This document shows positions 1 to 9,628 of a stretch of DNA of 64,000 nt, piece after piece. Position 1 is the first letter of the stretch; every line of letters starts with the position of its first letter. The notes beneath the pieces were generated by a model. That model had not been told where the DNA came from. It ran no database searches and saw only the letters and a program-made list of their open reading frames with translations. The DNA is from Gari tellinella (Eukaryota; Mollusca; Bivalvia; Cardiida; Psammobiidae). The position numbers and the translations under genes were made by a program. Location: the NCBI GenBank assembly GCA_922989275.2, contig OV277869.1, positions 1,116,001 through 1,180,000 on the forward strand, given 5' to 3'.

Positions 1-53
1 TGGCTCCATAGTTTTATGCTTTTTTAAACTGAAGAAAAATTGAATATGACTGA

Positions 54-119
54 CAAACAGTTTGTATCAAGATCAGACGCCGCTTCAAGCGGCGTCTGAT
101 CTGGATCCAAACTGTTTGC
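54..119. repeat. Class I hairpin (CAAACAG...CTGTTTGC)
   Basis: A near-perfect palindrome begins CAAACAG, carries GATCAGACGCC on the left arm and GGCGTCTGATC on the right, and ends CTGTTTGC. It has the hairpin core found inside many MITEs of this window, but here no outer terminal repeats are evident. Confidence 0.85.
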
Positions 120-282
120 AAATGATAGCAATATGGTGCTTAGTACTTTAAAGAGGCTCGCAACCGGATTTAGCATTAAAAATAGTAATTTGTAAATATA
201 TGTCAAATGCTTATATAATTGGGTAAGATTTAGTTTAGGATAATAAATTCTGTTAAAAAATGCATTTCGAAAAAAAAGAAGA

Positions 283-373
283 AGCTCTGGTGGGATTCGA
301 ACCCGTGACCCTCCATGCGGAGACAAACATGAAAAATGAGGACTCGCATTTACCCCCTCGGCTACCAGTGCTC
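283..373 (-). tRNA. tRNA-like sequence (probable pseudogene or SINE head)
   Basis: On the minus strand the segment has a tRNA layout. The ends GCACTGG and CCAGAGC pair with one mismatch. TAGCCGAG sits where a D arm and A box belong, and GGTTCGAATCC is a canonical T arm/B box. The 91-nt length suits a Ser/Leu-type tRNA with a long variable arm. A run of T residues just past the 3' end (TTCTTCTTTTTTTT) would stop RNA polymerase III. I cannot fold a convincing anticodon arm, so a degenerate tRNA or tRNA-derived SINE head is more likely than a working tRNA. Confidence 0.45.
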
Positions 374-737
374 TCTATATATATGGTAGCGAATTAAGTA
401 CTTCACTGGTAGCGATTGATAGTACTTTATTCGGCTCGGGTTTATGTCTGAGTCCTTGTAGAGAAGCAACAACAACAACTATACCGTCAGCTGACGCTAT
501 AGAAAAACGATTCGGTGACGATTATTGAGACTTGTTTTGGACTGATCATATTTTTTTTAATTTCAGAAGCCAAATAATGCCACAAATTTGCTTTTATTTG
601 AGTATTTTATTTTATTTTGACAAGTACACCATCCGGTTGCGAGTCCCTATAAGGGTTTAAACTAATGTGTTCGAATATAATATCCTTTGAACCAATTTTG
701 CAACATGTACAAAAGCCACGTAAGTTCGAGGTCAGGA
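374..737. other. No gene seen
   Basis: AT-rich sequence with no convincing open frame. The CCGGTTGCGAG at 630-641 is an inverted match to CTCGCAACCGG near 157-168, so positions from about 140 to 650 may be the ends of one inverted-repeat element interrupted by the tRNA-like sequence. Confidence 0.4.
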
Positions 738-977
738 AACCGTCTTACGAAACATAATACAACAAAAATGGTCGTAAGTCAAAATTTAAAAAAATACATC
801 TAATATCAGATTGCTCCATCTAATCCTGTCTTGTGACAGCTTTTTGGAATCGTCTTTTCAAGACGCTTCCAAAGAGATGTCACAAGACAGGATTATATGT
901 AGAAATAAATAATAATTGATATTTTTTATAATCTGACTTACGCCCATATTTGTCATTCGACGTTTCATAAGACGGGC
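738..977. mobile_element. MITE, GGCCCGTTTCATAAAAC family
   Basis: Terminal inverted repeats CCGTCTTACGAAAC and GTTTCATAAGACGG enclose inner inverted repeats (GTCGTAAGTCAAA against GACTTACG) and a central hairpin of AATCCTGTCTTGTGACA and TGTCACAAGACAGGATT. The same organisation recurs at 3.3, 56.5, 57.0, 58.2 and 58.5 kb. It lies 30 bp past the stop codon of the first lectin gene, so it probably falls in or next to that gene's 3' UTR. Confidence 0.75.
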
Positions 978-1006
978 ACCAGCAGAGTATTGTCGAGTTT
1001 TGATGG

Positions 1007-1852
1007 TTAGATATTGAGGAATATTTCGCACACGGAATCGTAGTTATTAGAACACTCTCGATCCCACCATGTCCGATTGGAGGAACCCTCCTGGACCTTA
1101 CATTTCTCCGAGCTGCCGCCAGATGGCTCTCCGCCTGACCAATCGCTGAAATCGGGCTTGGGACCGTACTTGTATTCATGTGCCGCGTATGAGCTCGGGC
1201 GTTGACCGTCGATGTAAATAGTTCCACTGTAACCTTTGTCTCTGAGCAGCTGGTCAACCGCATCAGACCTAGCTAATGTGTTGATATTGACTAGATGTCC
1301 GTTGTCTTTCTCCTTACATTGCTCGTCAGCGTATGACTTTGTACCACCTTGAGATTCGTAATACAAACAGTACCCCATTACAATCTCGTACGGCGAAGGA
1401 CACGTTCTTTGGTAAGGACCACGTGGCGGTCTACCACATCCGTCTTCCTCGGTTTCAGTCCACGTTGAAGAGTAGGTACAGAGAGTGTTGTTGAGTCCAC
1501 ATTGCCTAGTCCTTTGGATCAATGTGTACAGTCCTGGCCATTCCGGACATTCAGACCACTCAGACCATTGTCCGCACGCCAACAAATGACAAACGTAGGT
1601 AAAGAACGTTTCCTTCCCCTGAGGACCCGTTTGATGCACAATCTCCTTTTCTCGCTCCCTTATTTCTGCATCCAGAGCTCCTGCAAGATCCTTGAACCCT
1701 TTACCAAGAAGTTGCAACACTGGGTGGTTAAATTTGTTGCCTAAGTTCAACACATAGTCAATGGTAAATGATTCATTGGCCATCCAGTCTGCAACATTCA
1801 CAGACACGTTACAAATACAGCAGAATAGAAGAAAACACACTTTAGCTGACAT
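1007..1852 (-). CDS. Secreted TSP1-CTLD protein, alpha subfamily copy 1
   Basis: This single-exon gene encodes 281 residues; the reading frame is open 13 codons further upstream, but the ATG at 1852 aligns with the start of the copy at 15190 and begins a good signal peptide (about residues 1-21). Residues 25-80 form a helical, charged neck (EIREREKEI). A thrombospondin type-1-like module spans about 88-140 (CGQWSEWSEC at 93-102). A long-form CTLD runs from C151 to the end with the six expected cysteines (151, 162, 179, 251, 267, 275). Where classical mannose-type lectins have EPN and WND, this has EPS (242-244) and WWD (262-264), so calcium-dependent sugar binding is uncertain. N-glycosylation sequons lie at N26, N121 and N259. 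I infer a secreted recognition or agglutination protein; the ligand is unknown. A complete frame, cysteines and promoter suggest a working gene. Confidence 0.9.
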   Translation of the reverse strand: MSAKVCFLLFCCICNVSVNVADWMANESFTIDYVLNLGNKFNHPVLQLLGKGFKDLAGALDAEIREREKEIVHQTGPQGKETFFTYVCHLLACGQWSEWSECPEWPGLYTLIQRTRQCGLNNTLCTYSSTWTETEEDGCGRPPRGPYQRTCPSPYEIVMGYCLYYESQGGTKSYADEQCKEKDNGHLVNINTLARSDAVDQLLRDKGYSGTIYIDGQRPSSYAAHEYKYGPKPDFSDWSGGEPSGGSSEKCKVQEGSSNRTWWDRECSNNYDSVCEIFLNI

Positions 1853-1990
1853 CGCCAAGCCTGGGTAGGTTACACTCCAATGTCCAAACAAACTGCCTTG
1901 CTCCAGTCCTCGTTAGCTACAGCAGCAGAGTAAACCCGTTATCTCAGCCAACCTAATGCTGTGTAGGTTAAACACTCGGATGCTAGCTGG

Positions 1991-2000
1991 TTTATATATA
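1991..2000 (-). promoter_or_regulatory. Candidate TATA box of the 1.0-kb lectin gene
   Basis: On the minus strand the sequence reads TATATATAAA and ends about 140 bp upstream of the start codon. Its outermost TA is also the target dinucleotide of the MITE that follows, so the insertion abuts the TATA element. Placement is by motif only; the start site was not determined. Confidence 0.5.
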
Positions 2001-2248
2001 CAGTGGAGAAAACGTTATTCTTTCCCATTTAAACGCAAACGTACGCAAACGCAAAACACTAAAACGTAGAAAAGAACAATTTTTGGACAATTCTGATATT
2101 TCATGTTTATTTTGGTGGCAAACAGTTTGGAGCCTGATCAGACGCCGGGTTACCCGGCGTCTGATCTGGCTCCAAACTATTTGCTAGATGCAAATAATAG
2201 ATTTAGCGTAAACGCGTTTATTGGGAAAGAATAACGTTTTCTCCACTG
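2001..2248. mobile_element. MITE, CAGTGGAGA family with class I hairpin
   Basis: The terminal repeats CAGTGGAGAAAACGTTATTC and its inverse are flanked by TA on both sides, as expected of Tc1/mariner-type insertion. Inside, the arms differ (AAACGCAAACGTACGCAAACGC on one side, AAACGCGTTTA on the other) and the centre is the class I hairpin with GATCAGACGCC and loop GGGTTACCC. The 5'-flanking location relative to the lectin gene at 1852 makes it a candidate promoter-proximal insertion. Confidence 0.9.
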
Positions 2249-2349
2249 TACATAAGTAAATGAGGCGATGGTCAAATAGTTGATTGTTTCTCGTCCCTTA
2301 GTTCTCGAGAAGAAAAAGATTTGTCTGTCTGTATCTCTCTTTTTTCCAC

Positions 2350-2381
<32 letters not shown>

Positions 2382-2403
2382 CTCTCACTCTCTCTCTGTC
2401 TGT
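2350..2403. repeat. (TC)n microsatellite
   Basis: A run of CT dinucleotides followed by degenerate CTGTCTGT repeats extending to about 2470. The frames seen through it are low-complexity and not genes. Confidence 0.9.
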
Positions 2404-2715
2404 CTGTTGGTCTGTTGGTCTGTCCGTCCGTCTGAATGTAGACTCTCTGTTTGTCTGTATGTCTATCTTTGTATTGTTGATGCAAGTGTGGATGCCGTTG
2501 TGTCTCTTTGTGCGCGTATTTATGTGCGTGTCCGAGATATGTTTTATGCGTGTTGTTTAAGTTTGTTGAAGAAACGTATTAATGGATTAAATTTGGGTTT
2601 TGGAAACCTTGATAAAATGGTTGGATGTTTTGTTGGTTTCTTAATTTAACCCTGTCCTCTCTGAAACTTCCTTGTTGACATCGCCACTTGTATAGTCAAG
2701 CTGTATTAGTGTTTT

Positions 2716-3195
2716 CTTCTGACCTGTCGGAGTTATTTTTTGATTGGAACATTCTAAAACTTTCAAAGGGATTAGTTTTCTCTACATACAGTTAATGATA
2801 CGGATAGCTGTAGTTTTTGTGCGCAATGTACAGTAGAGGATACCTTATTCTTTCCCGTTTAAACGCACACGCGATGCACTAAACTGTGGAAATTTACTTT
2901 ATGAAATTTTAATTATATCTCTAATCTGAGTAGGAAACAGGTTGGAGCCTGATCAGACGCCGGGTAACCCGGCGTCTGATCTGGCTCCAACCTGTTTGCA
3001 ATGGAAATAATAGTTTAGTATATAAATGCGTTTGTTGGGAAAGAATAAAATATCAGTAAAGTTTATCGCAGCTGTCTCGTGCTGCATGAGGATCATGCTA
3101 ATCTCATGTTGGAAAGTGTACGACTATGTTACCCTGTTATCTATCTACCATTATGAACTATTCTGTTCTAAAAAAAACTCTGACAGGTCAGAAAA
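2716..3195. mobile_element. Composite inverted-repeat element with class I hairpin
   Basis: The outer inverted repeat TTCTGACCTGTCGGAGTTAT closes against AACTCTGACAGGTCAGAA. Inside is a CAGTAGAGGATACC-type MITE relic (a variant of CAGTGGAGA) around a class I hairpin at 2935-2999. A second copy, in the opposite orientation, lies at 18768-19264. Confidence 0.75.
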
Positions 3196-3294
3196 ATCGA
3201 ACAATACAAGCTAGCTTTTATTGTGATGTAGAAGAGAGTTCGAGGTCGTGAGTTATGTCCCTTCGTCTTGTGTCTGCTCATTGCACCAAGTGCC

Positions 3295-3504
3295 TGTCTT
3301 TGGAAACATTATACGGCAAACATGGTCATAAGTCAAAACTTTTTTATCTAATTTCAGACTGCTCCATCTAATCATTTTTAAGACAATGACAAAGAGATGT
3401 TACAAGACAGGATGAGTAGATGGAGAAATAAATAGTAATTGAGAATTTTAGAATCTGATTCACGACAATATTTTGTCGAACGATGTTTCGTAAGATGGGC
3501 CCAG
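3295..3504. mobile_element. Degenerate MITE, GGCCCGTTTC family
   Basis: Left end GGAAACATTATACGGCAAAC and right end GTTTCGTAAGATGGGCCC match the family at 738-977, as do the inner ATCTAATC and GTTACAAGACAGGAT. The central hairpin is partly deleted. Confidence 0.65.
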
Positions 3505-3558
3505 GTGTAAATATCTCAATGTGAGAACTCTTTTTGTATATTAAGTATGTGTTTATTG

Positions 3559-3794
3559 TTAACCCTTTCTCTCATAGAAGCGTCTATTAGCATATTTGAT
3601 TTATTCCTCCACTGAAGAAAATAGTTCCAATTTATACAGTCTTGAAAATGAACCATAAGCAAAAAAATTCTAAATTCTAGCAGATGATAGCTTAAAGCAG
3701 GCTGAAAGTAAAGCAGAATGTGCCTTACTTTCAACCTGCTTTAAGTGGTCACATGACTTCAAAACTAGAAACAGACTATGGGGTAAAGGGTTAA
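3559..3794. mobile_element. piggyBac-like MITE (TTAA), truncated class II hairpin
   Basis: TTAACCCTTTCTCTCATAG at the left and GGGGTAAAGGGTTAA at the right mark a TTAA-flanked inverted-repeat element. The core begins AAGCAGGCTGAAAGTAAAGC and ends CTTTCAACCTGCTTTAAG, but one side of the hairpin tip is deleted. TTAA targets and CCCTTT-type ends are typical of piggyBac-derived MITEs. Confidence 0.8.
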
Positions 3795-4029
3795 AAAAGG
3801 ATTGTTCCCTGGTTCCATATGTTCTCAGACTTGGCACTGACAGTGTTACACAGGAATACAATACGAACTAAAAATGTATTCTTTGTTTCGTGAATTGATA
3901 GATATCTATTAGTGAGTATCTTGGTTACATACAGACTTACATATATGTAGTTTTATTTACAATGTTCGTCATAGAACAAGACTGTGATTTAGGGATGAAC
4001 AACACATACACATATATGACCTTGTCTCA

Positions 4030-4215
4030 GTCTCTTTCATGGTCAAATTTATCGTGAATAGTTTTCCCCCTCACCGCCACATTGTCGTCAATATTGTTGC
4101 CTACAATATCGTTTCAAAGTTAAATTTAAGGCAGTATGACTGAACAAAATTCAAAACAAGTGGCAAACAGTTTGGATCCTGACCCAAATTGTATGCAAAC
4201 ACGCTGTTTGGCGTC
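4030..4215. mobile_element. piggyBac-like MITE fragment with half class I hairpin
   Basis: TCTTTCATGGTCAAATTTATCGTGA, CACCGCCACATTGTCGTC and GGCAAACAGTTTGGATCCTGA match the TTAACCCTTTCATGATCAAATT family seen at 49.6 and 57.3 kb. The right end is missing and the next MITE begins at 4232. Confidence 0.6.
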
Positions 4216-4231
4216 ACTGATAATGAATGGG

Positions 4232-4483
4232 TTAACCCTTTAACCCATAGCCTGTTTCTAGTATTTAAGATATGTGACCTATTAAAGCAGGCTAAGAGTA
4301 AAGCAGAATGCGCCCTAGGGCGCATTCTGCTTTACTTTCAGCCTGCTTTAAGTTACTATCTGCCAGGATATCGAAAAAAAATATTACGGTTCATATTCAT
4401 GACAGTATAAAATGGAACTATTTTCTTTGGCGGATGAATAAAATGAATGCGCTAAAAGTCGCTTCTATAAGGGAAAGGGTTAA
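4232..4483. mobile_element. piggyBac-like MITE (TTAA) with class II hairpin
   Basis: TTAACCCTTTAACCCATAG opens and GGGAAAGGGTTAA closes the element. The central hairpin is complete, with a GCGCCCTAGGGCGC tip, between AAAGCAGGCT and AGCCTGCTTTAAG. Confidence 0.85.
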
Positions 4484-4615
4484 CTAGTCGTTCTATATGG
4501 AACGCTTAACTGTCTCCTGTTGTCAAATTTTTCTTGTCTTGTTCATATTCAGGCTTGTCATCTTTAATTGCCATGCCATTGTGTCGAAGCGCTGTGTGAA
4601 CTTGTCTAGGTATTA

Positions 4616-4779
4616 CAGTCGAACTTCAATATCTCGAACTCGTTTATCTCGAACTATCCGATAGTTCAACATATGAACTGCATTATTTAATGCTCGGTTA
4701 AGTCGAACATACCCACGTTTTAACTTTGAAAAACGGGTATGTTCGACAAAACCGACTTCGAGATATCGAAGTTCGACTG
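4616..4779. mobile_element. MITE, CAGTCGAACTTC family (pogo/Tigger-like ends)
   Basis: CAGTCGAACTTCAATATCTC and its inverse (GAGATATCGAAGTTCGACTG) are flanked by TA. It sits inside a degenerate tandem repeat whose units continue on both sides. Confidence 0.8.
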
Positions 4780-6110
4780 TATCTTATTATGGTCAACGGC
4801 TATGTTATTATGTTACAAAGTAGGTTCATCTTGTTAAAGAACAATACGAACTTTTATTTATGCTTTTCGGTGGATTACCGGAAAATAGCAGTGGATTATC
4901 ACTTGGTAATCCACTGCAGTGGATTATCACCAATCGCCGTTTTCCCCGTAGGGCTCCACAAAAATCGTAGTCAATCGTGTATTATCGTTAAATTCCGGCA
5001 GTCCGATTTGTCGCGAACCACTCAACGGAAGAACACGAATCCAAAATCGGGAGCAACGACGTAATTCGGATGACGTCAAATCAATAAATAAGTGACGTCA
5101 TCGTACGGTAAACTGTTTCGTTAATGTTAATGTGTTCGATGTAAACTTGGGGCTCAACACGGGGTAAATCATGTACTTTCGCTTTCACAATTGTCGAGCA
5201 ATTTCATTTAAAAAGTGGCTTAAAAGCATAAATAAATAGAATAATTGTATTTTTTCAGTATAAGATCGAATTTAATCCATTTCGTGAACATCAGACTGTT
5301 ATATTTTCACTCAATGGATTAAATTTCTATCTTATACTGAAAAAAACAATTATCCTCTATGTCTATATGACATGATATCAAGTTAAATGCATAATTATGT
5401 TAGTTTGTCAATATGTGGTGTTGTCTGGTATTGTTATTATGTTAAAAAAGGAAGTTAACTTGTCTAGAGCAGTGTTGTCAAAACAGTGTGCTGACACTGT
5501 CCACTATGCTTCTTATCTTTCTGAAAACAATATGTTATTATGTCGAACATTTGTGCTATTTTGTCTACACATAATGTGAACTTGTTTAATCAATGTCACG
5601 TTATGTCTACGGTCTACGATATTATGTTACAAAGCAGTACCATCTGGTCAAGGATTAATGTGAACTTGTCTATACGATATGCTATCATGTTATATACACG
5701 TGTTGTTATTTGGATATACAGTATCAACTTGTCAAAGTTGCGTATTATTATGCTAAACGGCTATGTTATGTTACACAATAGTCTCACCTTGTTTAAGAGT
5801 AATGCGAACTTGTCTACTTAATACCTTTTCATGATGAGTCTGAGTGTTGTTTTATCAAAATATATTGTTTAGATTTGTCCAAACTGTATCTTATTATTTT
5901 AAACGACTATGTTATTATGTAACAAAACAATCTCATCTTGTTAAAGAGCAATGTTAACTTGTCTCTCTAATAAGGATGTGAAATGCACGGGCAGTTACTA
6001 GTATGTCAACCTGTCCAAACTGTGTCCTATCCTGTACACCATCTTTGTTGTTATGTTACAAAGTACATTAATCTAATATTGTTGAAAAGCTATTTGAACT
6101 TATCGTATAT
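4780..6110 (+). repeat. Degenerate tandem repeat, roughly 110-120 bp period
   Basis: Variants of GTTATTATGTTACAAAG, then TCATCTTGTTAAAGAG and AATGTGAACTTGTCT, recur near 4800, 5390, 5540-5660, 5760, 5910 and 6050. The units are heavily diverged, so copy number is approximate. The array is interrupted by the palindromic element at 4858-5350. No coding signal. Confidence 0.55.
4858..5350 (+). mobile_element. Inverted-repeat element with CRE-like sites, copy 1
   Basis: One end is a fold-back of CAGTATAAGATCGAATTTAA against TATCTTATACTG. The body contains GGGCTCCACAAAAATCG, ACGACGTAATTC, GATGACGTCA and GTGACGTCAT. A related copy lies in the opposite orientation at 12605-13125. No open frame is shared by the two copies. 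Confidence 0.65.
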
Positions 6111-6365
6111 CTTAAATCATGTAAAATGACTAAAGATCGCATTTTCCGTCTTAACTCAGCATTTTCCTTGCTAAAAGGGAATTCACGGGAAAATACCGAA
6201 CACCTCCTACACAGCCTAAAGACAATCGGGTAACTATATTTTGAGCTTTAGGTTCTTGATCGATCTTTTATTATGTTTGACATCGGGCTAATATTTAGTT
6301 ATGTTAGAATTCGGGCTTTAAAGTCAAGAGTTATCTGCCATTGATGATTGAAAATGTCATATTTA
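6111..6365. other. No gene seen
   Basis: AT-rich spacer without repeats or reading frames that I can recognise. Confidence 0.4.
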
Positions 6366-6637
6366 ATCCATTAACCCCATAGTCTGTTGCACAAGACAAG
6401 TGATGTCTTAAAGCAGGTTGAAAATAAAGCAGAATGCGCCTTCAGACCCTTTCAGCCTGCTTTTAGCTTCCATCTGCTAGACTATAGAAAATATTTAGTA
6501 TGGTGTATATTTTCCACTTGGCTTTAAATAAATAGTCAGAATTGTCAAAATGTTGTCAGTTTTGTCCAATTTATTGAAATTCGTTTGCGTTTCGTTTGAG
6601 TTTAAACTGGTATAAATAACGTCTTCTTCACTGTACG
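6366..6637. mobile_element. Fragments of a class II piggyBac-like MITE and a CAGTGGAGA MITE
   Basis: 6366-6500 has CCATTAACCCCATAGTCTG, AAAGCAGGTTGAAAATAAAGC and TTTCAGCCTGCTTTTAGC with the hairpin tip missing. 6516-6637 is the right half of a CAGTGGAGA element: TCAGAATTGTCAAAA, GTTTGCGTTTCG and TCTTCTTCACTGTA. Confidence 0.6.
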
Positions 6638-6955
6638 AAATTTAACGCAAACGCCAAGATTGACAATATATTATTATTATTATTATACCCGATTTATATA
6701 GCGCTCTTTTCACACAGGAGTTGTGCGTTCAAAAGCGCTTCACATGAAATTATATAAATAAATGTACCTACAAAGCGAGAAAGACAAATAACTACATTCA
6801 CAATAAAAATGATACAATATTGAGATGCATGGAAACATGGAATTTCTTCCAATATTATTACCAAGATTATAAAATTGTTATAGTAAGTTTGTAAGATCAT
6901 TTTTAAAATGAGTCAAATAATTAAAAGATAAATGGCATGATTAAAAACAGAGTGG

Positions 6956-7375
6956 TGTTTTGTTTGTTTGTTTGTTTGTTTGTTTGTTTGTTTCAGTGTA
7001 GAGCCGGAGAGTAGTTCACAAGTCGTAAAACGAATTTTTAAAACAATACTCTCCGTGTTGTTTGGTTGAATTTGTTTGTTTGTTTGTTTGTTTCAGTGTA
7101 GAGCCGGAGAGTAGTTCACAAGTCGTAAAACGAATGTTTAAAACAATACTCTCCATGTTGTTTGGTTGAATTTGTTTGTTTGTTTGTTTGTTTGTTTCAG
7201 TGTAGAGCCGGAGAGTAGTTCACAAGTCGTAAAACGAATGTTTAAAACAATACTCTCAGTGTTGTTTGGTTGAATGAATTTGTTTGTTTGTTTCAGTGTA
7301 GAGCCGGAGAGCAGTTCACAAGTCGTAAAACGAATGTTTAAAACAATACTCTCCGTGTTGTTTGGTTGAGTATTG
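6956..7375 (-). repeat. Four-copy ~100-bp tandem repeat with (GTTT)n
   Basis: Four copies of CAGTGTAGAGCCGGAGAG (starting at about 6994, 7094, 7198 and 7293) followed by TTCACAAGTCGTAAAACGAA and AACAATACTCTCC, separated by GTTTGTTTGTTT runs of different length. Variation between copies is almost entirely in the GTTT count. Confidence 0.9.
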
Positions 7376-7604
7376 TACAATCCATGGCCGTGGTACACCC
7401 TTAGTTCATAAACATAAAGCTGTCCAAAAATTACACCATAGACCCCTAGCCAAATGGTTTCAAAGCGATTGGGCAATCCCTACCAGCAAGATCTACCAGA
7501 TAGGCACAAGGTCAATGGTACAACTCCAGAACTGCCATTATACCCACAGCATCCACAGCAAGAACACAGCCCAGAGGTAGCAGTCATTGATTACCTACTT
7601 TCTT

Positions 7605-8606
7605 CTAATAACAGATATTAAAGAAGTGAGTTTTCAAACGTTTTTTGAAGGCTGCAATTGAGCTAGCATCTCTGATGTCTGATGGTAGAGTGTTCCAGAG
7701 CTTTGGGGCTGCATGCATGAAACTTCTCTCTCCAAACTTCACCAAACGACTTCTCGGCACAACCAGCGATACTGATTTACTCGCAGACCGCAACTCTCTT
7801 CGAGGTCTATACACGTCCAGCATACTAACAATGTACCTTGGAGAATCATTGCACATGGCTTTGTATGTGAGTGTCAGAATTTTGAATTCAACTCTGTGTT
7901 GAACTGGAAGCCAGTGAAGCTCCTTCAAGACTGGAGTGATGTGATTGTACCGAGGAGTCCTGGTAATGATGCGGGCTGCTGTATTTTGCACACGCTGTAG
8001 TTTTCGTAGTGAGTTTTGGGGAATCCCATATAGCAGTGAGTTGCAGTAGTCAATTTTTGATGTGACCAGAGAATTGACCAAAGTCTTTGTTGCTTCTGGA
8101 GAAAGGTACTGTCTAATATGACCTATTTGCCGCAGCTGTGCGTAGCTAGACCTGCACACAGCGTTGATGTGCTGTGTCATATCCATTTGGGAATCAAATC
8201 TAGCACCAAGGTTGTTCACCCATAATGACGGTTTGATTTTAGAGTTTCCCACTTGAACATGAAAATCTCCGGGAACGTTAACCTTTTTTGAGTGAAACAG
8301 TATGACCTCAGTTTTGTCAGTGTTCAGCTTCAACATATTCTGGTGCATCCATGAGACTATGTCTTTTAGACATCCTTCGACTTTTGAAAGGGCTTCTTGG
8401 TGACTAGTTGTGTCTTTAGGCTTAAATGACAAGTATAACTGTGAATCATCTGCATAGAAATGATGATCCAGATCATGATTTCTGCAAATTGAGCCGACAG
8501 GTTTTGTGTACAAGATGTAGTTTTTGGGTCCCAAGACTGAACCCTGTGGCACACTATATTTCATTTGAACTGGGGCAGATAATTCTCCATCTACTGCGAC
8601 TGTTTA
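7605..8606 (-). pseudogene. LINE reverse transcriptase, C-terminal part
   Basis: The 319-codon frame 7605-8564 begins within the reverse transcriptase palm: PQGSVLGP at residues 6-13, the catalytic FYADD box at 36-40, then the thumb and C-terminal region ending PKLWNTLPSDIRDA. Homology continues upstream without a start codon (VDGELSAPVQ) to a stop near 8605. The endonuclease and fingers are absent. This is a degraded insertion, not a host gene. It abuts the 3' flank of a lectin pseudogene at 8627. Confidence 0.9.
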
Positions 8607-8626
8607 TTGTGTTTCTTTACCCATGT

Positions 8627-9036
8627 ACCGTCATTGCGGGAATGAGAGTCATGTGGTTTTGATATCAGCAGATTCTAAATGTATTGTGGTTATTATTTAT
8701 TGAGAAATATTTCACACACAGAATCGTAGGAATTGCTACACACTCTATCATACCATTTCCTTGCGACGGAACCGTCCTCAACCAGGTACATGTCCCCGAG
8801 CTGCCGCCAGATGTCTCTCCGCTTGCCCAATCGCTGAAATCGGGCTTGGGACCGTACTTGTATTCATGTGTCGCGTATGAGCTCGGGCGTTGACCGTCGA
8901 TGTAAATAGTTCCACTGTAACCTCTGTCTCTGAGCAGCTGGTCAACCGCATTCGACCTAGCTAATGTGTTGATATTGACTAGATGTCCGTTGTCTTTCTT
9001 CTTACATTGCTCGTATGCATATGCCTTTGTACCACA
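8627..9036 (-). pseudogene. TSP1-CTLD remnant, alpha subfamily (CTLD only)
   Basis: Minus-strand sequence 8693-9036 matches the CTLD half of the alpha genes: ANTLARSNAVDQLL-like and TIYIDGQRPSS-like segments, then a C-terminus ending CEIFLNK and a TAA stop at 8693. A net two-base insertion near 8780-8800 (between the third and fourth CTLD cysteines) breaks the frame. The signal peptide, neck, TSP1 module and start codon are missing. Homology with the 14.3-kb gene continues through the 3' flank to 8627 (CCGTCATTG), so this is a relic of genomic duplication rather than a retrocopy. Confidence 0.8.
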
Positions 9037-9321
9037 GGTGCTTGTATTGTATGTATGTTACCACTGTGTATGTAGATCGTTTAAACATTTTTTGTTTTCG
9101 TAGACTATGGTACCTCTGTAGATGCATAATAATAAGAAGGTATGCAACGGCCGATTATACATCGTCATACAAAACACCCCCTGTACTACCCATTAGACAC
9201 CTCCTACAAAACCTATATTATCGGCTACCGACTCAGTATATAACTTTGGTACATTTTGTCACTTAAAATATCTCTAAAACTAGAATAATCATCAAGATAC
9301 ATGAGAAATTCAAACGATGTA
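9037..9321. other. No gene seen
   Basis: Homology to the lectin gene stops near 9036. The remaining sequence is AT-rich and unassigned up to the MITE at 9322. Confidence 0.4.
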
Positions 9322-9526
9322 CAGTAGAACCTCTCTATAACAGCCACTAAGTTTTGTTGATTATTGGGTGTCTAAGACCAGTGACTGCTTAAAGCAAGGT
9401 GACAGTGAAACAGAAAGCTCCTTTAGGAGCTTTCTGTTTTACTGTCACCTTGCTTTAAGCTGTCACTTGTCATTTATACAATCAAATAGCCCTCGTTTTA
9501 GTGGCTGTTATAGAGAGGTTTTACTG
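9322..9526. mobile_element. pogo/Tigger-like MITE with class II-type hairpin
   Basis: CAGTAGAACCTCTCTATAAC and TATAGAGAGGTTTTACTG form the terminal repeats, flanked by TA. The centre is a long hairpin: CTTAAAGCAAGGTGACAG, tip AGCTCCTTTAGGAGCT, CTGTCACCTTGCTTTAAG. CAGTANAACCTC ends with TA targets are typical of pogo/Tigger MITEs. Confidence 0.9.
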
Positions 9527-9628
9527 TAGTTCAACCCGTCTATACAAAAAGACGCTAAAATAGCATTGGAACTGGTGTTCTGTAATTGCAGAAGTGGTGG
9601 CGTGAGAAATAACTAATCAAAATTAATA

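Larger units (their letters stand above)
6667..8606 (-). mobile_element. 5'-truncated non-LTR retrotransposon (CR1/L2-like)
   Basis: Minus strand. The reverse-transcriptase tail at 7605-8606 is followed by a 3' region ending GAAGCGCTTTTGAACG...GCGCTATATAAATCGGG plus a (TAA)n tail at 6667. AGCGCTATATAAAT with a microsatellite tail is usual for L2/CR1-type LINE 3' ends. Related tails sit at 43.7, 46.1 and 47.0 kb. The 3' region is expanded by a 100-bp tandem repeat (6956-7375). Dead by 5' truncation. Confidence 0.7.

Noticed and set aside
1502..1744. Plus-strand open frame across the TSP1 region of the first lectin gene
   Set aside because: It is the antisense shadow of a well-supported minus-strand gene; the same shadow recurs in the paralogue at 14840-15082.
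2177..2485. Minus-strand frame rich in Arg/Glu/Asp
   Set aside because: Translation of a (TC)n microsatellite.
4783..6110. Candidate gene in a long frame-rich stretch
   Set aside because: The frames follow degenerate ~115-bp repeats and are short, without ordered motifs.
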